A DNA stretch of 64,000 nucleotides from JAAZNF01 sp964561025 (lineage in GTDB: Bacteria > Myxococcota > B64-G9): NCBI GenBank assembly GCA_964561025.1, contig CAZLNM010000006.1, forward strand, positions 1 to 64,000, given 5' to 3'. Positions 49,926 to 60,272 of the stretch are shown in pieces. Each line of letters begins with the position of its first letter. Positions within the stretch are counted from its first letter, which is position 1. The position numbers were made by a program, and so were the translations under genes. The notes under the pieces were generated by a model, which saw nothing but the letters and a program-made list of their open reading frames with translations, made no database searches and was not told the origin of the DNA.

Positions 49926-51476
49926 ATGCTCGCGCGAGTCATCTCTGCGACGGTCCTCGGCGTGGACGCCCTGCGCGTCGACGTCGAGGTGGACATGGCC
50001 ATGGGGCTTCCGAATTTTTCCGTGGTGGGGCTTCCCGAGGGCGCGGTCAAGGAGGCCCGCGTGCGGGTGGAGTCGGCCATCAAGAACTCGGACGCCGACT
50101 TTCCGCAACGGCGCATCACCGTGAACCTGGCGCCGGCGGATCTTCGCAAGGGCGGCACGGCCTTCGACCTGCCCATCGCCCTGGGGTTGCTCTCGGCCTC
50201 CGAACCGCTCGACCGCGCCACCCTCGACCGGACGCTGGTCTTCGGGGAACTCGGGCTCGACGGCGACGTGCGGCCCGTCCCCGGCGCCCTCTCCATGGCG
50301 GTGATGGCCCGCGCCGAGAACCTCGGGAGCATCGTGTGCCCGGAGGCCTGCGCCGCGGAGGCGGCCGTGGTGGGCGGGCTGGAGGTCTTCGGGGTGCGGA
50401 AGCTGCGCGAGGTGGTGGAGCACTTCACCGCGCGCGCGGCGCTCACCCCCATCCAGGTGGATCCGGCGCAGGCGCTGTCACAGGCTGGTGCCGAGGCGGT
50501 GGACTTCTCGGACGTGCGCGGCCAGGAGCACGTGAAGCGCGCCCTGGAGGTCGCCGCCGCCGGGGGCCACAACCTGCTCATGGTGGGTCCGCCGGGCTCG
50601 GGAAAGACCATGCTGGCGCGCCGCCTCCCGGGCATCCTGCCCCCGCCGGCCTTCGAGGAGGCGGTCGAGACCACCAAGATCTACTCCATCATGGGCCTGC
50701 TGCGACCGGGCGCGGCGCTGATCGGGCACCGGCCGTTCCGCGCGCCGCACCACACCGTCTCGGACGCCGGCCTGGTGGGCGGGGGCACCACGCCGCACCC
50801 CGGCGAGGTGAGCCTGGCGCACAACGGGGTGCTGTTCCTCGACGAGCTGCCCGAGTTCCGCAAGAACGTGCTCGAGGTGCTGCGCCAGCCGGTCGAGGAC
50901 GGTTGTGTCACCATCTCGCGGGCCTCGATGGCGGTGACCTTCCCGGCGCGCTTCATGCTGGTGGCGGCCATGAACCCCTGTCCCTGCGGCTACCTCACCG
51001 ATCCGACGCACCTGTGCCTGTGCTCGGCGGCGGCCATCCAGCGCTACCGCGCGCAGGTCTCCGGGCCGCTCATGGACCGCATCGACATCCAGGTGGAGGT
51101 GCCGGCGGTGCCCTACCGCGACCTGGTGCACCACAGCCCGGGCGAGACCTCGGCGGCGGTGCGGGAGCGAGTGGTGCGCGCGCGCGCGGTGCAGGCGAAG
51201 CGCTTCGCCGCGCTGCCCGGGGTGCGCTGCAACGCCCACATGGCCGCCGCCCAGGTGCAGCGCTTCTGCCGGCTGGGCCCGGCGGAGGCGGCGCTCCTCG
51301 AGCAGGCGGTGCGGCGGCTGGGATTTTCGGCGCGGGCCTTCGAGCGCATCCTCAAGGTGACCCGCACCATCGCCGACCTGGCCGGGAGCGAATCGCTCAC
51401 CACCGAGCACCTGGCCGAGGCCATCCAGTACCGCTCGCTGGACCGGGCGCTGGGCAGCCCCGCCGCGGCGGCGTGA
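49926..51476 (+). CDS. comM: YifB/ComM-family Mg-chelatase-like AAA+ ATPase
   Basis: 516 residues. AGGAGGGAGG precedes the ATG at 49926. The N-terminal Lon-like fold (about 1-165) includes MGLPNFSVVGLPEGAVKEARVR and a Pro/Ala-rich strand. The AAA+ domain has Walker A VGPPGSGKTMLARRLPGILPP, the Mg-chelatase motif APHHTVSDAGLVGGG, Walker B VLFLDELPEF and AMNPCPCGY, then the C-terminal part. ComM is a helicase that promotes branch migration in natural transformation; YifB homologues occur even without competence. The next gene converges at its stop. Confidence 0.93.
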   Translation: MLARVISATVLGVDALRVDVEVDMAMGLPNFSVVGLPEGAVKEARVRVESAIKNSDADFPQRRITVNLAPADLRKGGTAFDLPIALGLLSASEPLDRATLDRTLVFGELGLDGDVRPVPGALSMAVMARAENLGSIVCPEACAAEAAVVGGLEVFGVRKLREVVEHFTARAALTPIQVDPAQALSQAGAEAVDFSDVRGQEHVKRALEVAAAGGHNLLMVGPPGSGKTMLARRLPGILPPPAFEEAVETTKIYSIMGLLRPGAALIGHRPFRAPHHTVSDAGLVGGGTTPHPGEVSLAHNGVLFLDELPEFRKNVLEVLRQPVEDGCVTISRASMAVTFPARFMLVAAMNPCPCGYLTDPTHLCLCSAAAIQRYRAQVSGPLMDRIDIQVEVPAVPYRDLVHHSPGETSAAVRERVVRARAVQAKRFAALPGVRCNAHMAAAQVQRFCRLGPAEAALLEQAVRRLGFSARAFERILKVTRTIADLAGSESLTTEHLAEAIQYRSLDRALGSPAAAA

Positions 51477-51485
51477 GGGACGGCG

Positions 51486-53309
51486 TCAACCGTCCTCGGG
51501 GTCCTTCTCGTAGCGCACGCGGCGGATGCCGTGCTGCTTCATCTTGTGGGCCAGGGTGCGCAGCGGCAAGCCCAGCTCGGCCGCCGCCCGCTCGCGGTTG
51601 AAGTCGCACCGCCTGAGCGCCTCCAGGATGAGCTGGGCCTCACGCCGGTCGAGCTCCTCGCGCAGGCGCAGCGGGCCCGCGGAGGCCGGCGGCGCGGCCG
51701 CGGCGGGGGGCGGAAGCGAGTGGGTGCCGCGGATGCGCTCGGGGAGATCCGACGGCTGGATGGTGTCCTGCTCGGCGATGAGGACGGCGCGCTCGATGGC
51801 GTTTCTAAGCTCGCGCACGTTCCCCGGCCAGTGCCAGCGTACGAGTAGCGCCAGCGCCTCGGGGTGGATGGCGCGGACGATCCGGGCGGCTCCGCGCCCG
51901 GCCTCGGCGAGGAAGTGCAACGCCAGCGGCTCGATGTCCTCCGGGTGCTCTCGAAGCGGCGGGACCTGCAGCGGCATCACGTTGAGCCGGTAGAGGAGAT
52001 CCTCGCGGAAGCGTCCCTCGCGGCACATGGCCTCCAGGTCGCGGTGGGTGGCGGCCAGCACCCGCACGTCCACCTCGATCTCCTGGGTGGAGCCGACCCG
52101 GCAAAAGCGCCGGTTCTCGAGAACCCTTAGCAGCGCGGCCTGGGCGGGGAGCGGGAGTTCGCCGATCTCGTCGAGGAGCACGCTCCCGCCGTCGGCCGCC
52201 TCGAACACCCCGGCGGCGGAGCCGGCGGCCCCGGTGAAGGCGCCCTTGACGTGGCCGAAGAGCGTGCTCTCCACGAGCTGCGCGGGGATGCCGCCGCAAT
52301 TGACGCACACCAGCGGTTTTTCCCGGCGCGGGCCCTCGCCGTGGATGAACCGCGCCAGGACCTCCTTGCCGGTGCCGGTCTCGCCCTGAATCAAGACTGG
52401 TAGCGGCGAGGCGGCCAACCGGCGCGCCTCGAGGTACAGCGCCCGCATGGCCTGCGAGCGCAGCTCCGTCTGTCCCGGCTCCGCCGGCCGGGCCGGGTCC
52501 CGCTCGGTCACCACGGGCCGGGCGGGCCCCGCCTGCCGCAGGGCGCCCTGAGTGACGGACAGGAGCTCCTCGGCCGAGCGGGCCTGAGCGGGGAAGGCGC
52601 CGATGGCGCAGCACAGCGACTGGCTGCCCGCCAGGATGCGGCGGGCGACCTCGAGCGCCTGGCCGGCGTCGCACTCGGGCAGCAATATCTCCAGCGTCTC
52701 GGGCCCGTAGAGCGCGAGCTGGTCGAACGGCCGCAGCAACGAGCGCACCAGCGGGAACCAGTGGGAGACGCAGCACTCCCCGCCCGCGCAGCTCCTGACC
52801 ATCAAGAGGCACAGCGGCCGTGAGAATCCCTTGGCGCGGGCGATCTCGGCCTCGAGCTGGGAGACGAAGCGGTCGTGGTTGATGAAACCGGCGCGGGCGG
52901 GATCGAAGGTCCGCGCCGAGTGCAGCGCCGCGGGCACGGCCCCCAGCAGGACCTCGGCCCCCGTCTCGAGCCGCTCTTTCTGGATGCGCCTTCCCGAAAG
53001 CCAGGTCCCGTTGGTGGAATTCAGGTCCTCGATCCACACCGCGCCGGCCTCGATGCTCAAGGCGGCGTGCTGGCGCGACAGGGAGGGGTCGCGAAGGACC
53101 ACGTCCGCCGGCATGTCCCGGCCGATGATCACCCGGCGGCCCGGGAGCAGCGGCAGCACCTCGATGCCGTCCCGGTGGAAGATCACGAACGAGTACGACT
53201 CCGCCTGGGGCCGGGCTCGGGCGGCCGCCTCCTGTACCTGGCGTAGCTCGTCGGCGGAGAGCCGGCCAGTCTGCTGCGTGCGGTCGGCGTCCTTTTCTCT
53301 GGTGGGCAC
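51486..53309 (-). CDS. FHA-containing sigma-54 activator with degenerate GGDEF-like domain
   Basis: About 607 residues from a likely GTG at 53309; a TTG at 53378 is possible and neither has a strong ribosome binding site. An FHA domain (about 30-125; GRRVIIGRDM, SLSRQHAAL, NSTNGTW) is followed by a region (about 140-265) that resembles a nucleotidyl-cyclase or GGDEF fold with the catalytic signature lost (YGPETLEILLPE). The sigma-54 AAA+ domain (about 285-520) has Walker A GETGTGKE, GAFTGA near residues 355-361 and Walker B GGSVLLDEIGELP. A Fis-type HTH ends the protein (RERAAAELGLPLRTLAHKMKQHGI). It probably activates sigma-54 promoters in response to Ser/Thr phosphorylation rather than a two-component signal, as no receiver domain is present. 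Confidence 0.9.
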   Translation of the reverse strand: MPTREKDADRTQQTGRLSADELRQVQEAAARARPQAESYSFVIFHRDGIEVLPLLPGRRVIIGRDMPADVVLRDPSLSRQHAALSIEAGAVWIEDLNSTNGTWLSGRRIQKERLETGAEVLLGAVPAALHSARTFDPARAGFINHDRFVSQLEAEIARAKGFSRPLCLLMVRSCAGGECCVSHWFPLVRSLLRPFDQLALYGPETLEILLPECDAGQALEVARRILAGSQSLCCAIGAFPAQARSAEELLSVTQGALRQAGPARPVVTERDPARPAEPGQTELRSQAMRALYLEARRLAASPLPVLIQGETGTGKEVLARFIHGEGPRREKPLVCVNCGGIPAQLVESTLFGHVKGAFTGAAGSAAGVFEAADGGSVLLDEIGELPLPAQAALLRVLENRRFCRVGSTQEIEVDVRVLAATHRDLEAMCREGRFREDLLYRLNVMPLQVPPLREHPEDIEPLALHFLAEAGRGAARIVRAIHPEALALLVRWHWPGNVRELRNAIERAVLIAEQDTIQPSDLPERIRGTHSLPPPAAAAPPASAGPLRLREELDRREAQLILEALRRCDFNRERAAAELGLPLRTLAHKMKQHGIRRVRYEKDPEDG

Positions 53310-53404
53310 ATGCCCGTTATCGGCCTTTTCGGCAGTTTTGGCAATTTTTTGCACTCGAACGCAACAACGGGCCGGCAACTTGCTGATTCCGCGGAAGAAA
53401 CATT

Positions 53405-53417
53405 GGGGACAGGCCCC
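53405..53417. repeat. Short palindromic repeat (GGGGCCTGTCCCC family), copy C
   Basis: GGGGACAGGCCCC in inverse orientation, flanked by CATT on the left, between the FHA-sigma54 gene and the small protein at 53559. Confidence 0.85.
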
Positions 53418-53558
53418 GAGGTTTTTGGGATAAAGTCATTATCTTCTGCGTACTTGCCGGTGTCTGGCCGGTTGTGGCACGCATGCTGCAATTCAAACCT
53501 TCCGGTATTTGCGGTGCGAAGAACGGTGCCGGTTTTGTAACCGACCTGGAGGTGGAAG

Positions 53559-53783
53559 ATGATGACGCGAATCGGAAAGCTCCTCATGGCCGTCGCATTG
53601 CTCGTCACGCTGGCCGCCGCCGTGCTGGTGTGGGCCGGGCCGAACCGCCTCCCCAGCGTCCAGGCCGAGCCGCTCCAGTGCGTGCCCGCGGGCCCGGTGC
53701 TGGTATGCTTCGACAGCGATCCACAAGCGTCGATAGGGTGCGAGATGCTGGACGGCTCCACCCTGCTGTGCCGCGGCTTGTAG
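53559..53783 (+). CDS. Small exported protein with three to four Cys
   Basis: 74 residues. GGAGGTGGAAG precedes the ATG. An N-terminal hydrophobic helix (KLLMAVALLVTLAAAVLVWA) is followed by a short mature part with three to four Cys (PLQCVPAGPVLVCFDSD, GCEMLDGSTLLC). It may be a lipid-free anchored or secreted peptide. No family recognised; coding is plausible because of the site and composition. Confidence 0.6.
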   Translation: MMTRIGKLLMAVALLVTLAAAVLVWAGPNRLPSVQAEPLQCVPAGPVLVCFDSDPQASIGCEMLDGSTLLCRGL

Positions 53784-53785
53784 CC

Positions 53786-53800
53786 GGCGCCAGGCACCCC
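53786..53800. repeat. GGTGCCAGGCACC-type palindrome, copy 1
   Basis: GGCGCCAGGCACCCC just after the small gene. A second copy (GGGTGCCTGGCACC) lies at 61497-61510. It often pairs with the GGGGCCTGTCCCC repeat, as at 61.5 kb. Confidence 0.6.
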
Positions 53801-53825
53801 TCTTCGGCTCGACAAGGACAAGGTC

Positions 53826-56651
53826 GTGGCGCGGGCCGACCCCATGCTCATGCCGCTCGCCGGCTCCGCCTCCGGAGCCAATCCGGTTGATCGCCCAGGG
53901 CGATCGTGGTCTACTCGTGCCGCCGGAGAGCGGGAGTTCTCCGGGGAGGATGCAGACCGCGTGGACGCGCAGGCCCGGCAGAACCTGGTGGGCGTCGTGC
54001 TGGACGGCCGCTACCAGATCCTGGAGGCGATCGGAGACGGCGCCGCCGGCGCGGTGTTTCGCGCCCGCCAGCTGAACGTGGATCGCGACGTGGCGGTCAA
54101 GGTGCTGGCGCTCGACGACGTTCCCAAAGAGATGCTGCCCGAGGTGATGTCGCGCTTCGAGAACGAGGCCCGCGTCATCTCCCGCCTGCGCCACCCGCAC
54201 ACCATCCGGCTCTACGACTTCGGCCGCACCCCGGACGGCCGGTTGTTCCTGGTCATGGAGCTTCTGCGCGGCACGCCGCTGGACCGGCTGCTCTCGCAAG
54301 GCCCGCTCGACGAGCGCCGCACCCTGCGCATCCTGCGCCAGGTTTCCGAGGCCCTGGTGGAGGCCCACCAGGAGGGCATCATCCACCGGGACCTGAAACC
54401 CCAGAACATCTTCCTCGAGCAGGTGGGGGGGCAGGAGGAGTGCAAGATCCTCGACTTCGGCATCGCCCGCGGGCCCGCCCAGTCGCTGCGCACCCAGCAG
54501 GGCACGGTGATCGGCACCCCGGCCTTCATGTCTCCCGAGCAGGCCCAGGGACAATCGCTGGATGCCCGCTCGGATCTCTACAGCCTGGGCGTGGTGGCCT
54601 ACCAGTGCCTGTCGGGCCGGTTGCCCTTCTCCGCCGACACGCCGGTGGGCGTGCTGGTGAAACACGTGACCGAGCCGCCGCCGCCCCTGTCGTCGCTCGA
54701 TCCGCCCATCAAGATCTCGGAGGGCCTGGAGCGCCTGATCATGCGGCTCCTGGCCAAGAACCCCGCCGAGCGCCCGGCCGACGCCCGCGAGGTGCGCGAG
54801 GCGGTGCGGCTCCTCGAACACCGCTCGGACGAGCAGGGGTTGGCCCCGGTCGGCGCCCCCGCGTTGCTCGAGAAAACCAGGCTCGAGCCCGGCCGCGCCC
54901 GCGGCCTCTTCTGGTTGGCCACCGGGGGCGTGGCGCTGCTTGCGGCGCTGGTCTTCTTGTTGTTCGCCCTGGGGATCCTCGGACGCCCGGCGCACACCCC
55001 GGCCACCCACTTCGCCCTGGCCCAGCTCACCGACAGCCGCCAGTGGGAGATCCAACCCGCCTTCTCGCCGGACGGCAAGTTCCTGGCCTACGTGCAGGTG
55101 GTCGAAAAGGAGGAGGGAGGAAAATCGGCCCGCCTCATGCTGCATCGGCTCGGCGGAGACCGCCCCATCGAGCTCACCAGCCCCTCGCAGGGCATGAGCT
55201 TCTCACCGGCCTTCTCGCCCGACGGTGGCCACATCGCCTTCGTCTCGGATAGGGAAGGAAAGCCGGCGCTGTTCATCATGGGCGCCATGGGCGAGTCGCC
55301 GCGGCGGCTCACCGAGCAGGGGTTCCACCCCGCCTGGTCGCCGGACGGAAGAGAGATCTTCTACAGCACCGCCGGTTTCGAGGACCCGCTGGACCGGGCC
55401 GCGGACTCGGAGATCTGGGCCTTCGCTCCCGCCACCGGAGCCAAGAGGAAGATCGCCGGCGTGGATGCCATCCAGCCGAGCGTGTCGCCCCGGGGCCGCC
55501 GGGTCGCGTACTGGTCCTCGAAGGGCGGGCAGCGGGACATCTGGACCGTGGGCGCCGATGGCCAGGGAGCGCTGGCGGTGACCCAGGACGCGGCCACCGA
55601 CTACAACCCCATCTGGTCCCGGGACGGCAGGTGGCTGCTCTTTCTCAGCGATCGCTCGGGGGTGATGGGCCTGTGGCGCGTCCCCATCGACGAGGATTCG
55701 GGGCGGGTGCTCGGTCCCCCGGAGTCGATCTCGGTCGGCGCCACGCCGCTCCGCGATCTGGCGCTGGCGCCCGACGGGCGGCTGGCCTTCGCCCAGGTGA
55801 ACACCGAGTGGCGCGCCACCCGGTTGCGCCTGGATCCCCAGACCGGCGCGCTGTCAGGAGACCCGGAATCCCTCTTTCGCAGCTCCCGGCCGCAAGGCGA
55901 GGCCGATCTCTCGCCCGACGGAAAATGGCTCGCCACCTCGACCTTCTCCGGCACCGAGGATATCCTGCTCATGGCGCCGGACGGGGCCGGCCGGCGCATG
56001 CTGACCGACGATCCCGCCCGCGACCGGCGGCCGCGTTTCTCGCCGGACGGCAAGGCGCTCGCCTTCTACTCCAACCGCAGCGGCCAGTACCAGATCTGGA
56101 CCGTCGGCACGGACGGGACCGGCCTGGTCACTCTCGGGCCCGACACCGAGCGCATGATTTATCCAGTCTGGTCGCCGCGGGGCGACGCGCTGGTCGCGGC
56201 CCGGCTAGATTGCAAGCAGCCGCTGTGGCTCATCCGGCTGAGCGATCCGGGAAAGGGCGTCACCGCCCTGCCGTTCTCGGGCGAGCGCCCCGAGGGCTTC
56301 CTGCTCCCGACCGACTGGTCGCCCGACGGGCAGAAGGTCGCCGGGATGCTGATCGCGCACGGCGGGCCGAACCGGGTGTTCGTCCTCGATCTTAGGCGCA
56401 ATGCCATCCAGACCCTGGGCCTCGAAGCCCAGTCTCTCTACTGGCTCGCCGACAGCCGGCACCTGCTCGGGGTCGGGGAGAAGAAGCTCCTGCTCATCGA
56501 CAGCGAATCGGGCGAACACCGCTCCTTGCGCGAGCTGGACGGCGACGCTGACGGCGGCACCCTGGCGTTCTCCCGAAAAACCGGCGAGCTGGTGTTGTTC
56601 TCCTTCAAGGGTTCGGCCGACCTGTGGTTGATGACCCCGACGGAGACGTAG
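53826..56651 (+). CDS. Transmembrane Ser/Thr protein kinase with PD40/TolB-like propeller
   Basis: 941 residues from a GTG at 53826 (an ATG six codons later is possible). The kinase domain (about 55-335) has IGDGAAGAVFRAR (Gly loop), AVKVL (Lys92), the catalytic loop IHRDLKPQN (Asp189), DFGIARG and GTPAFMSPEQ. A membrane helix (about 359-385, FWLATGGVALLAALVFLLFALG) follows. The rest is repeated propeller segments such as QPAFSPDGKFLAYV, FSPDGGHIAFVSDREGKPAL and PVWSPRGDALVAAR, typical of TolB/DPP6-type propellers. The propeller probably senses an extracytoplasmic ligand and the kinase signals inward. It could phosphorylate the FHA-domain proteins in this window, though that is inference. Confidence 0.93.
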   Translation: MARADPMLMPLAGSASGANPVDRPGRSWSTRAAGEREFSGEDADRVDAQARQNLVGVVLDGRYQILEAIGDGAAGAVFRARQLNVDRDVAVKVLALDDVPKEMLPEVMSRFENEARVISRLRHPHTIRLYDFGRTPDGRLFLVMELLRGTPLDRLLSQGPLDERRTLRILRQVSEALVEAHQEGIIHRDLKPQNIFLEQVGGQEECKILDFGIARGPAQSLRTQQGTVIGTPAFMSPEQAQGQSLDARSDLYSLGVVAYQCLSGRLPFSADTPVGVLVKHVTEPPPPLSSLDPPIKISEGLERLIMRLLAKNPAERPADAREVREAVRLLEHRSDEQGLAPVGAPALLEKTRLEPGRARGLFWLATGGVALLAALVFLLFALGILGRPAHTPATHFALAQLTDSRQWEIQPAFSPDGKFLAYVQVVEKEEGGKSARLMLHRLGGDRPIELTSPSQGMSFSPAFSPDGGHIAFVSDREGKPALFIMGAMGESPRRLTEQGFHPAWSPDGREIFYSTAGFEDPLDRAADSEIWAFAPATGAKRKIAGVDAIQPSVSPRGRRVAYWSSKGGQRDIWTVGADGQGALAVTQDAATDYNPIWSRDGRWLLFLSDRSGVMGLWRVPIDEDSGRVLGPPESISVGATPLRDLALAPDGRLAFAQVNTEWRATRLRLDPQTGALSGDPESLFRSSRPQGEADLSPDGKWLATSTFSGTEDILLMAPDGAGRRMLTDDPARDRRPRFSPDGKALAFYSNRSGQYQIWTVGTDGTGLVTLGPDTERMIYPVWSPRGDALVAARLDCKQPLWLIRLSDPGKGVTALPFSGERPEGFLLPTDWSPDGQKVAGMLIAHGGPNRVFVLDLRRNAIQTLGLEAQSLYWLADSRHLLGVGEKKLLLIDSESGEHRSLRELDGDADGGTLAFSRKTGELVLFSFKGSADLWLMTPTET

Positions 56652-56677
56652 CCAGGCCCGCTCCGGCTGGATGCAAA

Positions 56678-56704
56678 AAACCGGACACGCCGTCCGGATT
56701 TTTT
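56678..56704 (+). terminator. Rho-independent terminator between the kinase gene and recA
   Basis: CCGGAC (56681-56686) and GTCCGG (56692-56697) form a stem with a five-base loop, flanked by A residues and followed by seven bases of A/T-rich sequence with a run of Ts. It is closely related in core sequence to the murB terminator. Confidence 0.85.
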
Positions 56705-56837
56705 CATCCGGGCCGAACCTGAAACCATCCGCGAGAAAAAATAACAGATATTCAGAGGCGTTGTGCGGGGAGCGGCTCGTGGCGCGATCCTTGCAATTGG
56801 CCAGCCTGTCGGGACCACACAATGAAAGGAGCGACCC

Positions 56838-57853
<1,016 letters not shown>

Positions 57854-57854
<1 letters not shown>

Positions 57855-58732
57855 TGGACCTCACCTCTCGGGTGCGGCCCGATCCGGAAGCCGTCACCGA
57901 GCGCGTGCCGTGCCTGGTGGTGCTGCGCGGCGAGGACGAGGGGCGCGTGATCCCGCTGGGCAAGGATCCTTGCACGGTGGGGCGGGGGGAGGGGGCCAAG
58001 GTGCGGCTCGAGGACCCGGGCGTCTCCCGCGCCCACGCCAGGGTGCAGGTCGAGGCGGAGCGGTTGCGGGTCGAGGACCTGGGGAGCACCAACGGGGTGA
58101 TCTACCGCGGCCGGCGCATCCGGCAGGCCCTGCTGGGCGACGGCGACTGCCTGCAACTGGGAAAGTGCCTGCTCGCCTTCCGGCGCAACCACCCCGACGA
58201 GGGGCGGCTGCTGCGCCGGCTCTACCACCGCGCAACCCGCGATCTACTCACCGGCCTTTCCAACCGGCACAGCTTCGAGGACCGCTTGGAGCGGGAGGTG
58301 GAGCGCGCGCGGCGCTACCGGAGATTGCTTTCGCTTCTCTTTCTCGACCTCGACCACTTCAAGCGCGTAAACGATTTGCACGGCCACCGCGCCGGCGACC
58401 GGGTGCTGGCCGCGGTGGCGCGCACGGTGCGCGACGCCTTGCGCAGCACCGACTTCGCCGCGCGCATCGGGGGCGAGGAGATCGTCGCGCTGCTTCCGGA
58501 GTGCGCCCGCGACAAGGCCGCCGAGGTGGCCGAGAAGATCCGCGCCCAGGTCGAAGCGCTAGAGATCCCGCACGATGGGGTGACCTTGCGCGTCACCGCC
58601 TCGCTGGGTGTGGCCAGCCTCGACCGGCCCGAAGAGACCGCCGCCATGCTTCTCGCCGAGGCCGACGCCGCCTGCTACCGGGCGAAGCGCGAGGGCCGCA
58701 ACCGGGTCATGACCGCCGAACACCCCGCCTGA
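57854..58732 (+). CDS. FHA-GGDEF diguanylate cyclase
   Basis: 292 residues. An N-terminal FHA domain (about 22-100; SRAHARVQVE, GSTNGVIYRGRRI) is joined to a GGDEF domain (about 125-290). The active-site loop is GGEEI (206-210), with Ile in place of the usual Phe, and an RxxD inhibitory site (RSTD) lies five residues before it. The metal-binding Asp is in LFLDLDHFKRVND. It would make cyclic di-GMP from two GTP, probably gated by phosphoprotein binding to the FHA domain. The ATG overlaps the recA stop, so recA transcription should also read into this gene. Confidence 0.93.
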
Positions 58733-58816
58733 CCTGCCGCTCGTACGCCACACGATCAGTCATCGTTCCCGCGGTCTCGGGGCACGACGAACTTCCGGGC
58801 GATGGGTTGGCTTACG

Positions 58817-60100
58817 CTATGGAATGGCTGTGGCCATGGGCGCAGTAAAATGTTTTCGTTCTGAGGCACTGAATGTTCCCCAGCATTTTACCGTGCCAGA
58901 AGTCAGTCGGGCGCAATTGTAGACTTCGGCAGCCGTCATGGTCATCACGGGCTCATCAAGACCTTCGACAGCCGTTGGTCGGCTACGGTATTTTACTTTT
59001 TCGTAGCATCCATCGCCCAGCTCGCCATATTCATTGCTGCCCCAGCACTCGACCCGGCCATCCGCCAGAAGCGCGCAGCTATGTTGTCCGCCTAGAAAAA
59101 TGCCCACGGCCGGACCGGATAGTCCGAGCACTTCGGTTGGCGTCAGAACGTTTGAGTCTCCTGAGTCGTTTTCTATAAAGCCGTTTCCAATTTGTCCCTT
59201 ATCGTTTATTCCCCAGCAAAAAACCCGACCGGTTTCCAAAACGGCACAGGTGTGGTTGTAGCCAGCCGAGACGGAAAATACCCCACCCGGAAGACCGTTG
59301 ACCAGAACCGGCTTGTTTCTCCGAAGCGTAGTGGTTCCATCGCCCAGTTGTCCAAATTGGTTGAATCCCCAACAAGCCAACCTCTTGTCGGCGAGCAAGG
59401 CGCAAGTGTGCCAGCGTCCTGCCGTTACGGCGATTGCACTGCTCGGCAGGTCCACGACCAGGGTGGGTGGTTCCTCTTCAATTTTATCAGAGAGTTTTGT
59501 AGGTGCTTGCGATTCTTTTCCAATTCCTAGCTGGCCCCAGAGGTTTTGGCCCCGGCATTGTATCCGGCCGTCGGTTAGGAGAGCGCAAAGATTTCGCTCG
59601 CCGGCGGCAATTGCGGCGACGTTGGGCAGAAAACCCGGCACCTCGGCCGACCTGACCTGATAGCTTGGGTGATGAGGTGCTGAATATGTTCGCGCATGGC
59701 TGGGTATTATTTTACGCTCCAAGAAAGACATTTCGTTCCAGCATAGAATTTTTTTCTCTCTAGTCAGCGCGCACGTGTAGTCTATTCCGGAAGTGATCTG
59801 AACGATCCCCTGGGGAATGACCACCTTGGGCTTTCCAGATATTTTCCCGAAGCAAACCACACTGCCGTCGTCTTCTAAAAGACAAGTCTGGTATCGTTCA
59901 GCCGCGAGCTTACCTGGCCAAACCGCTTCCAAAAAACCAGGACCCTCGTTGATGCGGGTTGTGACTGCATCAAAAACAACTGCGCCTGCGTCAGGCACTG
60001 GAGTATCTGGTATTGCTTGGGGGGCTTGTTTTTCTGGTTGACAGTGGGAAAGCGACATCAAGCACATTCCAAGCAAGAGAGAGTAGCTTGAGCGGCGCAT
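58817..60100 (-). CDS. RCC1-repeat lipoprotein
   Basis: About 427 residues. I use the ATG at 60100 (MRRSSYSLLLGMCLMSLSHC), whose signal ends in a plausible lipobox (SLSHC); there is no strong ribosome binding site. The mature part is an RCC1-type seven-bladed propeller: AGRWHTCALLADKRLACWG, FGQLGDGTTT and AGYNHTCAVLETGRVFCWG repeat with small changes. It is notably less GC-rich than the genes around it, with many AT-ending codons, so it may have been gained by transfer or be under different codon pressure. RCC1 propellers mediate protein binding; the role here is unknown. Confidence 0.87.
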   Translation of the reverse strand: MRRSSYSLLLGMCLMSLSHCQPEKQAPQAIPDTPVPDAGAVVFDAVTTRINEGPGFLEAVWPGKLAAERYQTCLLEDDGSVVCFGKISGKPKVVIPQGIVQITSGIDYTCALTREKKILCWNEMSFLERKIIPSHARTYSAPHHPSYQVRSAEVPGFLPNVAAIAAGERNLCALLTDGRIQCRGQNLWGQLGIGKESQAPTKLSDKIEEEPPTLVVDLPSSAIAVTAGRWHTCALLADKRLACWGFNQFGQLGDGTTTLRRNKPVLVNGLPGGVFSVSAGYNHTCAVLETGRVFCWGINDKGQIGNGFIENDSGDSNVLTPTEVLGLSGPAVGIFLGGQHSCALLADGRVECWGSNEYGELGDGCYEKVKYRSRPTAVEGLDEPVMTMTAAEVYNCARLTSGTVKCWGTFSASERKHFTAPMATAIP

Positions 60101-60272
60101 GGCAGGTAAGTTGGCGTTTGCTGGCATTTCTCTAAAGCAATTTTTTTCTTCTGAAAATTGGTATGATGGTTTGGACCGCATGGTCAAGAAGAATGATCGT
60201 CAAGGAGAAGAAAATCATTTGCCTGCCCGCTTTGGCATCTTGACCCGGGCCAACTCCCAGCGGAGGTACTGC

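Noticed and set aside
56706..56837. LexA box upstream of recA
   Set aside because: I looked for CTG-N10-CAG and other known SOS boxes and found none convincing. A lineage-specific site cannot be ruled out.
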